A DNA stretch of 64,000 nt from Thermoanaerobaculia bacterium (GTDB lineage: Bacteria > Acidobacteriota > Thermoanaerobaculia > Multivoradales > J023), in the NCBI GenBank assembly GCA_030431255.1, contig JAUIJL010000023.1:78874-142873 (forward strand). The letters are read 5' to 3'. How positions within the stretch are numbered: position 1 is the first letter of the stretch; every line of letters begins with the position of its first letter. The notes beneath the pieces were generated by a model, which did no database searches, had not been told where the DNA came from, and worked only from the letters and a program-made list of their open reading frames with translations. Below, piece by piece: positions 16,118 through 26,027 of this stretch. The position numbers were made by a program, and so were the translations under genes.

Positions 16118-17643
16118 GGGCAGCGCCCCAAATCGCGGATCAAAACGTGGACGTCTTTGGTGTCGACCACGCCGTCTCCATTGAGGTCGGCAGGGCTGTC
16201 GGTGTCTCCGAAGGCTTGTTTTAGAAGCCACAAATCGAGCAAGCCGACCCATCCGTTGTCGTTTAGATCGGAGACACAAGGCAGGGGGGCTCCGGCCAGC
16301 AAGAAGGCCCGGCCAACGTCTTGGCCCGCAAAGCTGAGGCCCACGGACGTCACCAGGTAGTCCGTCTCTCCGTCGAAATTCACGTCGCCGGCGCTGGTCG
16401 CGTCGACGCCGAATAGATCGCCGGCCACGGTGGCGGTGATCGTGCGCAGCAGGGCACCGCTACGGCCCGAGTAGATGTAGGCCTTACCGGCCTGGGGTGC
16501 ACCGTCACTGTTGGTGTAACCGGCGATGATGAGATCTCCGAAGCCGTCACCATTGACATCGCCCGCACCGCGACCGTCTCCAAAACCGTCCCCCGGATCT
16601 GGGCCGGGAATGTCATGGATCAGATGGCCGGTTCGGCCGGAGAAGACGTAAGCGCGACCGGTCCCGGCAACGCCACCGAATGCGTCGGCGTAGTCCCCTA
16701 CGTAGACGTCCGGCACGCCGTCGCGGTTGACGTCGCCCGCTCCGGAAGCGAAGAACTGCCCGAAGACAGCCGCGGTGTCGGGGTCCGGGCTCAGGGTGTG
16801 AAGAATGGCTCCATCGGCGCCGGAGAGCACGTAGGCCTCGCCCCCGCCGTTAGGACCCGCGCCCATGGCTCCCACCACCAAATCCGGGATGGAGTCGTGG
16901 TTGACGTCGCCCACTAAACCCGTGCCCGACCCGAAGAGATGGCTTTCCCCGGCACCGTCTCGGCTCCAGAGCACTGAGCCGTCGAGCCCGGAGAGGGCCC
17001 AAGCGCGTCCCGCCTGGGGGAAAGCGATGCTGGTGTTTTGGGATCCCACCAGAAGATCTCCGTGACCGTCGCCGTTGAGATCCCCGGCGCTCGACACATC
17101 GTGTGCGAAGCCCGTGGTCGCCGTGAGATCCAGAAGCAAGGTGTGGTCGGCTCCGGAATAGACCTGGACCTGTCGACCGCCGGTGATGTAGTCCGGCACT
17201 CCGTCGGCATTCACGTCACCTGCGGCATTGACGCTGTAGCCCAGAGCCGTGAAATCTGCGGCTCCGGTGATCACGTTGAGCAGGGTGCCGTCGGCCCCGG
17301 AAACCACGTAGGCGCGGCCCTTGTTGGTTCCGTCGTCGGAAAAGAAAGGGGCGGAAATGATCAGGTCCGGAGCTCCGTCAGCATCGATATCCCCGATATT
17401 TTCACTCACCCAGCCGAAGGCATCACCGACCTCATCACCGACAAAGGTGAGCAGCACCTCGACGTCGGGCTCGACGAATTGTGCCGAAGCTGGGGACGCG
17501 AGAGAGGTGAGATTTAGGCACGTACCGAAGAGCATCAGAACGAATAAACGATGCTGAAAGAAATGTTTCCGCAGGCCGCGGCCGACTCCCGTCGATGGAA
17601 ACCTTTGGGATAAGAACCTCTTGGATGTCGTGGTTTTGAGCAT
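16114..17643 (-). CDS. Secreted FG-GAP repeat protein with C-terminal dockerin-like module
   Basis: A 509-aa protein. The start at 17643 is chosen because AGGAG lies 8 bases upstream; the longer frame to 17763 lacks such a site. A basic N-terminus and hydrophobic stretch (LFVLMLFGTCLNLTSLASPASA) form a signal peptide. Seven or so integrin-like FG-GAP repeats follow, each with a calcium loop such as GDVNADGVPDYITGG or GDLNGDGHGDLLVGS. The last 55 residues have paired DLNDNGWVGLLDLWLLKQAFG and DLNGDGVVDTKDVHVLI, the two-loop pattern of type I dockerins. It is probably an extracellular beta-propeller, calcium-stabilised, perhaps surface-anchored. Its 3' end overlaps the GNAT remnant by four bases. 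Confidence 0.85.
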   Translation of the reverse strand: MLKTTTSKRFLSQRFPSTGVGRGLRKHFFQHRLFVLMLFGTCLNLTSLASPASAQFVEPDVEVLLTFVGDEVGDAFGWVSENIGDIDADGAPDLIISAPFFSDDGTNKGRAYVVSGADGTLLNVITGAADFTALGYSVNAAGDVNADGVPDYITGGRQVQVYSGADHTLLLDLTATTGFAHDVSSAGDLNGDGHGDLLVGSQNTSIAFPQAGRAWALSGLDGSVLWSRDGAGESHLFGSGTGLVGDVNHDSIPDLVVGAMGAGPNGGGEAYVLSGADGAILHTLSPDPDTAAVFGQFFASGAGDVNRDGVPDVYVGDYADAFGGVAGTGRAYVFSGRTGHLIHDIPGPDPGDGFGDGRGAGDVNGDGFGDLIIAGYTNSDGAPQAGKAYIYSGRSGALLRTITATVAGDLFGVDATSAGDVNFDGETDYLVTSVGLSFAGQDVGRAFLLAGAPLPCVSDLNDNGWVGLLDLWLLKQAFGDTDSPADLNGDGVVDTKDVHVLIRDLGRCP

Positions 17644-17814
17644 GGGGCAATCTCCTACGTTGCTGACGGACATGTGTTGAGGCCTCACCTCAAAAGAAGG
17701 TGAGGTGTTGCAACACGGAGGATGCCAGGGCGCCCGCTCGAGCGCTGTCAAAATCGTGCTCATCTTCGATGCATGGGTCGACGCTTAGGGATGCGCCGAG
17801 CCTTCGAGGCCTGC

Positions 17815-18726
17815 TCAGATGCTGAGCTTTCGACGCAAAACACGGACGTTCGGCCGCGGATCTCGTCGCAGCTGTGAAGGGGTCAGGCCGAAACAACGCT
17901 TGAATGCCTGGGTGAAATGGCTGTGGCCGGAATAACCCAGGGCAAAGGCGAGCGCACTCAAATCCCCGTCGGATTGGGTGATCCGCTCAAGGGAAGCACG
18001 CAGCCGCAGCTGGTTGCGGTAGGCGTGGAGTGTGGTTCCCGTTTGCTGCCGGAAGACCCGGCTCAGGTGGAAGGGAGAGGTGTAAAGACGCCGAGCCATC
18101 TCGTGCAACGAAAGGGAATCGGCAAAACAATGGGAGAGCAGAGATCGGGCCGCGTCGGCCAGCTCGGCGTGGGTGTGTCGTGTTCCTGGGCCGGCGCGAT
18201 GCCCCGAGCTGGAATCGAGCCCTCGGACCTGACCGAGCACCCGATAGCTCTCGGCAATGACGGCTCGCAGCAGGTCGTGAACGTTTTCCTCGACCCACAG
18301 GCCGTCCACGGTATGGCCGCGTACGGATTCGAGCAACAGACGCTGGCGCAAATAAACGTTCGGGTCGCAGGGGCCATGGCTGAAGCAAAAAGGTCGGTGG
18401 GGTCGATCGACCACGGCGGGATCATAGGGCTCCGCCGCTTCGACGACCGCCTCGGGGCTGACCTTAAACCAATCGCACCAATCTCCCTCGTGACTGATCG
18501 GATCTCGACGATATTCTTGGTGCCGATTGTAGAACATCACCACATTGGCATCGGCAACCACCGATTCCCGACCGGCCTGGGTGATGGCGACACTGGTGCG
18601 GGGAAAGACGTAAAGATAGTCGTCGATGGGCCCGGTGTCGCGGAAGCGCGGGTGGCTTGGCCGGCAACGAAACGAGCCGATGGTCACCTGCTCGTTGCGG
18701 TAATGGATGGAGTCGAATTCCGACAT
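17815..18726 (-). CDS. AraC-family transcriptional regulator
   Basis: A 303-aa protein. The start is ATG 18726, with GGAGG five bases upstream; in-frame codons further upstream lack a ribosome binding site. Residues 1-160 are a sensor domain with a cupin-like layout (YLYVFPRTSVAI, then VVMFYNRHQEYRR). The last 100 residues hold two helix-turn-helix units: LSLHEMARRLYTSPFHLSRV, then LSALAFALGYSGHSHFTQAFKRCFGLTPSQLR, the AraC signature. There is no obvious target operon; the FG-GAP gene downstream on the same strand and the divergent secreted protein gene at 18948 are candidates. Confidence 0.9.
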   Translation of the reverse strand: MSEFDSIHYRNEQVTIGSFRCRPSHPRFRDTGPIDDYLYVFPRTSVAITQAGRESVVADANVVMFYNRHQEYRRDPISHEGDWCDWFKVSPEAVVEAAEPYDPAVVDRPHRPFCFSHGPCDPNVYLRQRLLLESVRGHTVDGLWVEENVHDLLRAVIAESYRVLGQVRGLDSSSGHRAGPGTRHTHAELADAARSLLSHCFADSLSLHEMARRLYTSPFHLSRVFRQQTGTTLHAYRNQLRLRASLERITQSDGDLSALAFALGYSGHSHFTQAFKRCFGLTPSQLRRDPRPNVRVLRRKLSI

Positions 18727-18947
18727 CGAGACCTCCAACATCTCTGGACAAAAGCCTATGGTTCTGTGCAAAGGCCTGGATGACCGGCCACCCCGTCCTG
18801 TAGGCGATCCAGCCCGCTCGCCCGCTCGACGCAGGTTCCGATTTCCTCGAGCACCCCGGCCGATTTCCTGGAGCACCTCGGCAGAAGATCAGCTGGTAGC
18901 ATGTCTTCAACTCAAGCAAACGCTGTCTCGAACCAGAGGTCCACACC

Positions 18948-19667
18948 ATGCGAGCTACGCTTTTCGTGCCCTTGTTCCTGGCGACTATGTTGTCGGCGCC
19001 ATTGTTCTTGGCGGCGGCAGCTCACGGCGAGTCGATCAACGTCGACTTCGGCCGGCCCGACAACGCTCCCTCGAGCACCTATGGTGCTGCCGGTCAGCCG
19101 GGTCTATGGAATGCTTTTCCGGCTCCCAACGGCAGCACGACTTTCGGCCTGCTGGACATCGACGGCAACGTGACGGACGTCAGCGTCCGTCAGCTCGGCG
19201 GGACCGACACTCCGACCGTCGACGATCCGGCGACCTCGGGCGAGGATTCTCTGCTGCTCGACGACTACCTCGTCACTTTCCATCCCGACATCGAATCTTG
19301 CCTCTTCTTTGAGAACGTCGACCCCGGCCTCTACGAGGTGCTCATCTATGCTTGGATGCCGCTTCAACCGGGGGTGTTGTCCTTCACCAATATCGATCAG
19401 GAGCCCGCAAATCCGGACTACGAGGTGGGTGGCCCGTGGAGCGGCGAGCACGAGGAATCCGTCACCTACTCCCGACATATTCTTGAAGTCGGATCCGACG
19501 GCATCCTCAACATTCACTCCGGCATCGTGCCCGATGCCGACGCGGGTCTCGGCGCGGCCCTCAACGCCGTCCAATTCCGGCCTTTCAGCAGCGTGTTTCG
19601 TGACGGTTTTGAGAGCGGGAGCACTGAGGCGTGGGGTGTGGCGTGGGGTGTGGCGATCTCCAATTAG
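18948..19667 (+). CDS. Secreted protein of unknown function ending in a DGFESG motif
   Basis: A 239-aa protein with a signal peptide (MRATLFVPLFLATMLSAPLF, then AAAAHGES). The body is beta-rich and Asp/Pro/Gly-rich with an early INVDFG and a middle YEVLIYAWMPL. The end reads FRDGFESGSTEAWGVAWGVA. The same FxDGFESGxTxxW end occurs in the beta-helix protein at 45031-48174, which suggests a shared C-terminal sorting or structural motif. I do not recognise a named domain for the rest. Confidence 0.65.
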   Translation: MRATLFVPLFLATMLSAPLFLAAAAHGESINVDFGRPDNAPSSTYGAAGQPGLWNAFPAPNGSTTFGLLDIDGNVTDVSVRQLGGTDTPTVDDPATSGEDSLLLDDYLVTFHPDIESCLFFENVDPGLYEVLIYAWMPLQPGVLSFTNIDQEPANPDYEVGGPWSGEHEESVTYSRHILEVGSDGILNIHSGIVPDADAGLGAALNAVQFRPFSSVFRDGFESGSTEAWGVAWGVAISN

Positions 19668-19724
19668 CCCGCCTTGGGCCCGGCCGAAGGGCGGCCGGGC
19701 CCAGCGTCATTGAGCGGGCTAATT
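19662..19724. terminator. Nested inverted repeat, likely bidirectional terminator
   Basis: Outer arms AATTAGCCCGC (19662-19672) and GCGGGCTAATT (19714-19724) enclose inner arms GGGCCCGGCC (19676-19685) and GGCCGGGCCC (19693-19702). It includes the stop of the plus-strand secreted protein and lies before the stop of the convergent gene ending at 19798. The outer arms end in AATT-type runs usable from both sides. Confidence 0.7.
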
Positions 19725-19797
19725 TGGAGGTTGAGGAAGCCCTCGGCGCCCGATGCCGCGTTTCGCAGCCGAGGCGGCACCGCAGACCACCTGTGGG

Positions 19798-20520
19798 TCA
19801 GTCAGCGCAATTCGAGAAGGAGCAGTTGAAGAAGTCCTCCCAGGCGCCACAATACGCATCGTGCAGCTCGCAGAAAGTATTGGTATAGCAGGCGTAGGTC
19901 GATGTCGCTGGACTTAGATTGACACACCAGTCGCAACCGGGGCCGCAGGCTCCGAAGCAACCGTCGGAGCCGCTGAAGATTGCGATTTTGGGTTGGGGGG
20001 CTCCGAGCACGGTCGGTTGCTCATAGGCCCTGCCGAGCAAAACTGGGTGCAGCCGTAGGGCAGCGCGGACGTCCTTCGGAACCACCTCACTGTTGTTGAG
20101 CTGAATGGAAAGCTCCTCGGCCATTTGCACGGCGGTCCATACCAAGCCGAAAGCCTGCTCTCCCTGGTACTTCCGAGCCTCTGAGGTGGAAACCAGCCTT
20201 TCCAAGAGCTCGGGCACCATCTCCTGGTAGCGCTCGTTGAGATCCTCTCCCTCCAGGACCGGGACCTCGAAATGGGTGATGGTATCGCCCGCTTCGTCGG
20301 CAAGCACGCTGCGGATGACCTCGCCGGACTTGTGGACTCTCAGCTCCAACACGGCCTGAGGAGCGACGTAGGTGGCAACGAGCTTCTCTGTTTCGGCTTG
20401 CACGATCGTCAGCCCGGTATTTCCGTCAGCCAAGACCGAGGGGCCGAGAAACGCGGGGACCAAGGCGAACGCGACTCCTACACATTTTCGAAAGTTGCTT
20501 TTTTTCGTAGCTTTCTTCAT
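19798..20520 (-). CDS. Exported Cys-rich protein
   Basis: A 240-aa protein. I place the start at ATG 20520 (MKKATKKSNFRK), with GGAG 9 bases upstream; two in-frame ATGs up to 20535 lack a site. A signal peptide (VGVAFALVPAFLGPSVLA) is followed by a helical region. The last 55 residues have about 12 Cys (DGCFGACGPGCDWCVNL, CYTNTFCELHDAYCG, CSFSNC), a probable disulfide-knotted module. The function is unknown. A second exported Cys-rich protein lies at 26243-26614, and each sits near a sigma-factor/kinase pair. Confidence 0.7.
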   Translation of the reverse strand: MKKATKKSNFRKCVGVAFALVPAFLGPSVLADGNTGLTIVQAETEKLVATYVAPQAVLELRVHKSGEVIRSVLADEAGDTITHFEVPVLEGEDLNERYQEMVPELLERLVSTSEARKYQGEQAFGLVWTAVQMAEELSIQLNNSEVVPKDVRAALRLHPVLLGRAYEQPTVLGAPQPKIAIFSGSDGCFGACGPGCDWCVNLSPATSTYACYTNTFCELHDAYCGAWEDFFNCSFSNCAD

Positions 20521-20766
20521 CTCTACCATCTCCATGTCTAGGGGGTTTTGGATCCTTCTTCACGAGCCTACGCCCACGGCGATGTGCTCACAGATGGGTA
20601 GAGCGGAAAAAATGAGCGAATCCATCACGCCCCCACCGAAATGAGCATCGAGGGTGATGGAAATTCGTCAGAGCTGCGCTTTAAGGGTTCAAGAGCCGAG
20701 CTTCGAGTTTTGGCCTATTCGAGGTTGTGACCTATTCGAACGATTTGGATAGGAGGCCGAGCCTCG

Positions 20767-21849
20767 ATGGATTCCAACGTGCCCCACACCCCTTTCAGAG
20801 GAGAACCCGCTTTGCCGACTTCCAGCTTTCACCCGCTCATCCGTCCGTTTCTGGTCTTTCTCATGCTGTTGGCCCCCGGCGCCTCTGCCGAGTCTTTCGA
20901 AAAAGAGCCATTCCCGAGCCCTGGTCCCGGCTATTGCGATGCCGACGGTAGGTTTTGTGACGTCTCGGGCTGCCGATCGAGCATCGATCCGATCTCTCAG
21001 GTGGCTTGTCGATGCTCACTCATCGATCCGTCTTGTGGTGTCGGATATTGCTCCTGGAACCAGCCTTCGGGCTGGATGGAAGGCCCTCATTGCTCCTTTC
21101 CGCACGCCCTCAGCCCGTCACATCCAGCTTCTCTGGTGCTTTGTAGCGGTGCCGGGCTGAATCTGAGCTGTGGTTTGGACTGCACGCCACCGCCGCCTCT
21201 GATGCGGGCTTGGTGGACCATGGATCGAGTCTCCAATGCGCCAAATTTGGCGGTAGACATCGAAGGTGGCAATCACGGCACCTCGCAGGGCGGCGCTTTG
21301 CACGTGCAAGGCATGGTTTCCGAAGCGATTTACTTCGACGGGGTCGACGACCGAGTCGCAGCTCCGTTGATCTATGGGAATTCCGATCATCCCTATTACA
21401 ACTTGACGATCGATGCCTGGATTCGGCCGGACTCAGTGCAGTCCTCCGACAATGGGTCGATCGTGGAATGGGCCGGTTCCAATCCCGGCTACTACGATTT
21501 TTTCATTAGTGACAACGAGCTGGGATTTGCCTTTTGCGACAACCAAACGTGCTGGGCCCTGAAGTCGATAGGCGCCGGCGTTCTCCCTGGGAAGTGGTCC
21601 CACGTGGCGGTGGTGTTCAACCTCTCGGCGCACATCGTGTCGTTTTATGTCGATGGGCAATTCATCAACACCAGAACCTGGACCGGTCCCAGTGTGTGGT
21701 TCTCGGGTGTAGGCAACTCGTGGGTCTTGGGTCAGCGCTTTCACGGCGCCATCGACGAGGTGGAGATCTTCGAGCGGGTCCTTTCCATCTCGGAGATCCG
21801 AGCGATTTACGAAGCCGGCTCAGCGGGCAAATGTAAGCCGGCTCCGTGA
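20767..21849 (+). CDS. Secreted LamG-like (concanavalin A-fold) protein
   Basis: A 360-aa protein. A hydrophobic segment (FLVFLMLLAPGASA, about residues 29-42) is a signal peptide, so the true start may be internal. Residues 45-140 are Cys-rich (YCDADGRFCDVSGC, CRCSLIDPSCGVGYC). Residues 145-355 form a LamG jelly-roll: GVDDRV, TIDAWIRPDSVQ, GKWSHVAVVFN, FYVDGQFI and GAIDEVEIFERVLS are typical strands. Such domains bind sugars or proteins outside the cell. A short direct repeat (CCTATTCGA) lies upstream near 20715-20740. Confidence 0.75.
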   Translation: MDSNVPHTPFRGEPALPTSSFHPLIRPFLVFLMLLAPGASAESFEKEPFPSPGPGYCDADGRFCDVSGCRSSIDPISQVACRCSLIDPSCGVGYCSWNQPSGWMEGPHCSFPHALSPSHPASLVLCSGAGLNLSCGLDCTPPPPLMRAWWTMDRVSNAPNLAVDIEGGNHGTSQGGALHVQGMVSEAIYFDGVDDRVAAPLIYGNSDHPYYNLTIDAWIRPDSVQSSDNGSIVEWAGSNPGYYDFFISDNELGFAFCDNQTCWALKSIGAGVLPGKWSHVAVVFNLSAHIVSFYVDGQFINTRTWTGPSVWFSGVGNSWVLGQRFHGAIDEVEIFERVLSISEIRAIYEAGSAGKCKPAP

Positions 21850-22008
21850 TGAGCTAGGAGATTCCAGCGCTTTCAGCCTCTGAAAGCTAAGATTTGGTAC
21901 CGGCGATTGCTTCTGGAGGAGCTCAAGCGTGTTGCGCCCCTCGCCGTCCAGGAGCACGCCGGCCTTTGCTCTTGCCGAAAAGCCGAAACTTTTTCTTGTG
22001 GAGCACAC

Positions 22009-22593
22009 ATGACCGAAACCGCGCCGTTGACCGATCTATTGAGCGCCTGGAGCGAGGGCGATCAACAAGCTCTCGAAGAGCTGACGCCGCTCGTTTACCG
22101 CGAGCTACACCGTTTGGCGCACCGCTACTTGCGGCGCGAGAGCTCGAGCAAGCTGCAGACCACTGAGCTGGTCAATGAAGCGTTCCTACGGCTGGCGGGC
22201 AATGACGTCTCCTGGACGGATAGGGCGCATTTCTATGTGGTGGCGGCGCGCACCATGCGTCGCGTATTGGTGGACCTAGCCCGACGGAGCGCTGCCGCCA
22301 GGCGAGAAGGGGCGAGTCGGGAAGAATCCATCTGGCGAGAGGGTCGACTGAGGCTCGATCTGCCCGCGTCCGGGGGCTTATCGACCGTTGATCTGCTGGT
22401 GTTGGACGAGGCTCTGACCGAGCTGGGAAGCTTCGATGAGAGGAAACACAAAGCCGTGGAGCTTCGCTATTTCGGAGGGCTTTCCATGGCTGAGGTCGCC
22501 CAAGTGCTCGAAGTGTCGATTCCCACCGCCGAGCGGGATCTGAGGTTGGCCAAAGCCTGGCTCAAGCAGGCGATTTCCGAATCGGAAACGTGA
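22009..22593 (+). CDS. ECF-type RNA polymerase sigma factor (kinase-linked type)
   Basis: A 194-aa protein starting at ATG 22009. Region 2 has YRELHRLAHRYLRRE and TTELVNEAFLRLAG; region 4 has ELRYFGGLSMAEVAQVLEVS and TAERDLRLAKAWLKQ. The pattern matches the sigma factors associated with transmembrane Ser/Thr kinases that are common in Acidobacteria and Planctomycetes. The kinase gene begins about 100 bases downstream on the same strand, so the kinase may control the sigma factor. Which genes it transcribes is not visible. Confidence 0.9.
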   Translation: MTETAPLTDLLSAWSEGDQQALEELTPLVYRELHRLAHRYLRRESSSKLQTTELVNEAFLRLAGNDVSWTDRAHFYVVAARTMRRVLVDLARRSAAARREGASREESIWREGRLRLDLPASGGLSTVDLLVLDEALTELGSFDERKHKAVELRYFGGLSMAEVAQVLEVSIPTAERDLRLAKAWLKQAISESET

Positions 22594-22696
22594 CCGGGCT
22601 CCGCTTGCGCTCTCGACCTATAGAATACTGCCGATAAGGGGCTGAAACACCGAGGAGCGCACCGCATGGATTCGAGGCCGGCAAGACTTGAGCAAG

Positions 22697-25180
22697 ATGG
22701 ATCCCGAGCGCTGGTCTGATCTACAAGAGCTGTTGCTACGCCTGGAGGGGTTGGATGTCGCCGCCCGGCGCGAGCTTCTGGATGCCGAATGCGGCGACGA
22801 CCCTGGGTTTCGACGCCAGGTGGAAGGTATGCTCGCCGACTTGCTTCGACCGGAAACCGAGGATTGGATCGGCTCTTCCATCAAAAGCCTCCTGCCTCAA
22901 GATCTCAACAAAATTCCCGAACGCTTGGGCCGATATCGCATCACCGGTGAAATCGGGCGCGGCGGCTTGGCGGTGGTGCTCGCCGCGGAGCGAGACGACC
23001 GGGAGTACAGCCAAAAAGTCGCGATCAAGCTGATTCGCCGTGGCCTCGACACGGCCGATCTGCTGCTTCGTCTTCGCCAGGAACGTCAGATCCTCGCCCG
23101 CCTGCGCCATCCGAATATCGCGGCGCTGATCGACGGCGGCTCCACCGCGGACGGACGGCCTTTCGTGGTGATGGAATATATCGAGGGGCAACCGATCGAT
23201 GCCCATTGCCGAGACCTTCCGTTGCGGGCCTGCCTGGAGCTCTTCCTAGTCGTCTGCGAATCGGTGCAATACGCTCACCAAAACCTGGTGATCCATCGCG
23301 ACATCAAACCCCACAACATTCTGGTGACCGCCGATGGGCGACCCAAGCTGTTGGATTTCGGCATTGCCAAGGTGCTGCAGCCGGATCGCCACGATCCCGA
23401 AAACTTTGCTCCCACCCTGCCCGGGTTGCGTTTGCTGACGCCGGAATATGCCAGCCCTGAGCAGCTGCGTGGCGAGCCTTTGACCACGGCGACGGACGTG
23501 TACTCCTTGGGGGTCCTGCTCTTTGAGCTGTTGACGGGAGAACGGCCTTTCGGCTCGGATTCGGGAGATCACCAGGCTTTAGAGACGGCGATGCGAGAGT
23601 CCTCACCGGATCGTCCGAGCACTCGGATGCGGGAGCGAGTGACCGCGGTGGGTCCGGACCGGAGAGACGATCTGCTGCGTCGATCGAAGGCCGCTGTGGG
23701 AGATCTGGACAACATCGTGCTGATGGCCTTGCGCGCGGAGCCGGATCGGCGCTACGGATCCGTAGAACAGCTGGCCGACGACATCCGACGATATCTTCAA
23801 GACATGCCCGTCCGGGCCCGAACCGACACCACGGGCTATCGGGTGGGAAAATTCGTCCGACGGCATCGCCTGCCGGTCTCCATCGCACTGCTTTCCGCGA
23901 TGCTGTTGATCACCACAAGCTTGGTGGCGGTTCGCCAAGCTCAATTGGCGAATCGCGGTCGTTTGGCTTCGGAGCATTTGAGCGAGCTGCTGGTGGATCT
24001 TTTTGAAATGCCGGATCCAGGGGACGGGAGCGGCAATACCGTGACTGCGCGCGAGGTCTTGGATCGCGGGGCGGAGCGCACTTTTCGGGGTCTCGAAGAT
24101 CAACCCGAGCTGAAAGCCTTGTTCATGGACACCATCGGTCGGGTGTACAACAACTTGGGGCTCTACGATCGAGCCGAGCAGCTCTTCACAAGCTCCGTCA
24201 GCCTGCGACGGCATGGTGACGACTTGACCCTCGCGGAGAGCTTGAATCATTTGGGAGAAGCGCAATATCACCGGGGAAGCTTCGAAGAGGCCGAGGAACA
24301 TTTTCAAGAGAGTCTCGAGCTACGGCGACGAGCCCTGGGGGCGGACCAACCGGAGCTGGCCGAAAATCTGCTCAATCTCGGCGCCGTCAGCCTGATGAAA
24401 AGGGACCTCGATTCCACGGAGGCCCTTTGGGAAAAAGCTTTGGCGTTACGCCAGGAGCATTTGGGGGATCATGGCGATTTGGCGGAGGCGCACGACAATC
24501 TCGGTGCTCTGCGGGAGCTTCAGGGAAGACCTGCGGAAGCCGAGGTCCACCTGCGCCGAGCCCTCGATTTGCATCGTCGATTCCACGGCGCGAGCCATCA
24601 CCAAACCGTTCGAACCATGTCCAATCTAGCGGCTCTGCTGCATCGATCCGGTGACCCGGAAGAGTCGGAGACCCTCTACCGCAAAGCCCTGAGCGCACAG
24701 ACGGCGATCCTCGGTGAGGATCATCCGCAGGTGGCGAAGAGCACCTCGAATCTAGCCGCCCTATTGGTGATGCGCGGCCGGAACGAGGAAGCGGAGCAGC
24801 TATTGCGCAAGGCGCTGGCGTCGCTGCAAGAACGCTTAGGAGCTGAGCACCACGAGGTGACCTACCCGATGTTCCATCTCGCGGACGTGCTGGTGCGGTC
24901 CGGTGAGCCGGGATACGACGAGGCCGAGCAGCTCTATCGGGAAGTTCAGCGGATTCGCGCCCGATCGCTCCGGCCGGACCATCCGCACCTGGTGAGCCCT
25001 TGGATCGAGCTGGCCCGGCTGGCGCTCGAGCGGGGACGCCTTTCCGAGGCGGAGGCGTCGGCCCGCAACGGATTCGAGCTGAGCCTCCGCATTCACGGTG
25101 AGAATCATGCGACTACATCGACCGCCAGGGACTTGCTGCGGCAGGCGCGAGAGCTTCAGCAGGCGCGAGAGCCTCAGTAG
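22697..25180 (+). CDS. Transmembrane Ser/Thr protein kinase with TPR tail
   Basis: An 827-aa protein. The start is taken as ATG 22697 (MDPERWSDLQELL, the usual opening of this family); a TTG at 22688 is possible. The kinase domain has EIGRGGLAVV, VAIKLIRRG, HRDIKPHNILV (H200, D202), LDFGIAK (D220) and YASPEQ, so all catalytic residues are present. A single membrane helix (SIALLSAMLLITTSLVAV, about 395-412) is followed by eight or so tetratricopeptide repeats to the C-terminus, probably outside the membrane. It pairs with the sigma factor gene just upstream. The TPR region likely senses a periplasmic or protein signal. Confidence 0.9.
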   Translation: MDPERWSDLQELLLRLEGLDVAARRELLDAECGDDPGFRRQVEGMLADLLRPETEDWIGSSIKSLLPQDLNKIPERLGRYRITGEIGRGGLAVVLAAERDDREYSQKVAIKLIRRGLDTADLLLRLRQERQILARLRHPNIAALIDGGSTADGRPFVVMEYIEGQPIDAHCRDLPLRACLELFLVVCESVQYAHQNLVIHRDIKPHNILVTADGRPKLLDFGIAKVLQPDRHDPENFAPTLPGLRLLTPEYASPEQLRGEPLTTATDVYSLGVLLFELLTGERPFGSDSGDHQALETAMRESSPDRPSTRMRERVTAVGPDRRDDLLRRSKAAVGDLDNIVLMALRAEPDRRYGSVEQLADDIRRYLQDMPVRARTDTTGYRVGKFVRRHRLPVSIALLSAMLLITTSLVAVRQAQLANRGRLASEHLSELLVDLFEMPDPGDGSGNTVTAREVLDRGAERTFRGLEDQPELKALFMDTIGRVYNNLGLYDRAEQLFTSSVSLRRHGDDLTLAESLNHLGEAQYHRGSFEEAEEHFQESLELRRRALGADQPELAENLLNLGAVSLMKRDLDSTEALWEKALALRQEHLGDHGDLAEAHDNLGALRELQGRPAEAEVHLRRALDLHRRFHGASHHQTVRTMSNLAALLHRSGDPEESETLYRKALSAQTAILGEDHPQVAKSTSNLAALLVMRGRNEEAEQLLRKALASLQERLGAEHHEVTYPMFHLADVLVRSGEPGYDEAEQLYREVQRIRARSLRPDHPHLVSPWIELARLALERGRLSEAEASARNGFELSLRIHGENHATTSTARDLLRQARELQQAREPQ

Positions 25181-25202
25181 GCAGACAGCCTCATGAGCCG
25201 AA

Positions 25203-26027
25203 TCACGAGTCTCCTCCTGGGGCCGACACCTGTAGCAAGACGAATCCTCGGCGTAGGTCGACCCCGGCTCCTAGGGTAAAGGTCAAGCTCTCTCCGTCGC
25301 GGGTGACGTTCAAACCCATGGCGCCGAAGGTATCGTTCAGCACCGCGGCCAGATCGTCGGCCACGCCCGGCATGGGCAGAAAACCGGTCGGAAACCTGCT
25401 GTTCGGCATGACCACGAGGTCGAGCCGTCCTTTGGCCACCCAAATGTCTTTGCCATCACCGTTGGGATTGGAATTCGTGTTGTCGTTGTTATTGTTGATA
25501 CCGCCATCGATCATGATGTCTACACGGACCGAGGGCAAACTCTCACCGTCCACGGGTATGGGCGGAATGGGTAGCACGATGCCACTCCCTGGATCCTCGT
25601 CCTCCCGCTTCAAACCCACGACGGTGTCGGGAGTGCCTCCCTCCACGATGAAGGTGCCCAAGGTCTCGCCTTCCAAGCCGACGAACCAGGTCGCGGAGCG
25701 GGGCACATAGCTGAAACCCGAGCCTTTGTGGGGTCGAGCCGGGATGTCGACCCCCTGTCCGCACCATATTTCGACGGAACCTTCGAAAGTCTGCGCGGCT
25801 ATGCCCACCGTGCCTTTGAGCCCGTCGTCCGCCTTGCGCAAGTCGTCGAGGAAAGCTCCACCTTCAGCTCCCACTACGAAGGCGGTGGGATCGGAATCGA
25901 CGCATGGATGGGTGGCCAAGGTGACCAGTGTCCCCGACGGACCCGCCGAGGGAGAGATTTCCCAGCTTTCGGCTTGGGAGGCTGACAAAAAGACCAGCAA
26001 TGCAACGAGAACGGTTCGACACTTCAT
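25203..26027 (-). CDS. Exported protein with an early IPT/TIG-like segment
   Basis: A 274-aa protein. Start ATG 26027 has GGAG 8 bases upstream and opens a signal peptide (VLVALLVFLSASQAES). It continues ISPSAGPSGTLVTL, which resembles the first strand of IPT/TIG domains, and a mixed beta region (WFVGLEGETLGTFIVEGG). A low-complexity Asn stretch (GGINNNNDNTNSNPNGDGKD) lies near residue 180. The function is unknown. It is convergent with the kinase gene, whose stop lies 22 bases away. Confidence 0.6.
   Translation of the reverse strand: MKCRTVLVALLVFLSASQAESWEISPSAGPSGTLVTLATHPCVDSDPTAFVVGAEGGAFLDDLRKADDGLKGTVGIAAQTFEGSVEIWCGQGVDIPARPHKGSGFSYVPRSATWFVGLEGETLGTFIVEGGTPDTVVGLKREDEDPGSGIVLPIPPIPVDGESLPSVRVDIMIDGGINNNNDNTNSNPNGDGKDIWVAKGRLDLVVMPNSRFPTGFLPMPGVADDLAAVLNDTFGAMGLNVTRDGESLTFTLGAGVDLRRGFVLLQVSAPGGDS

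Noticed and set aside
15790..16224. 144-aa intact protein
   Set aside because: Only the first 78 codons look like GNAT; the rest is out of frame with the real C-terminus and antisense to the FG-GAP gene.
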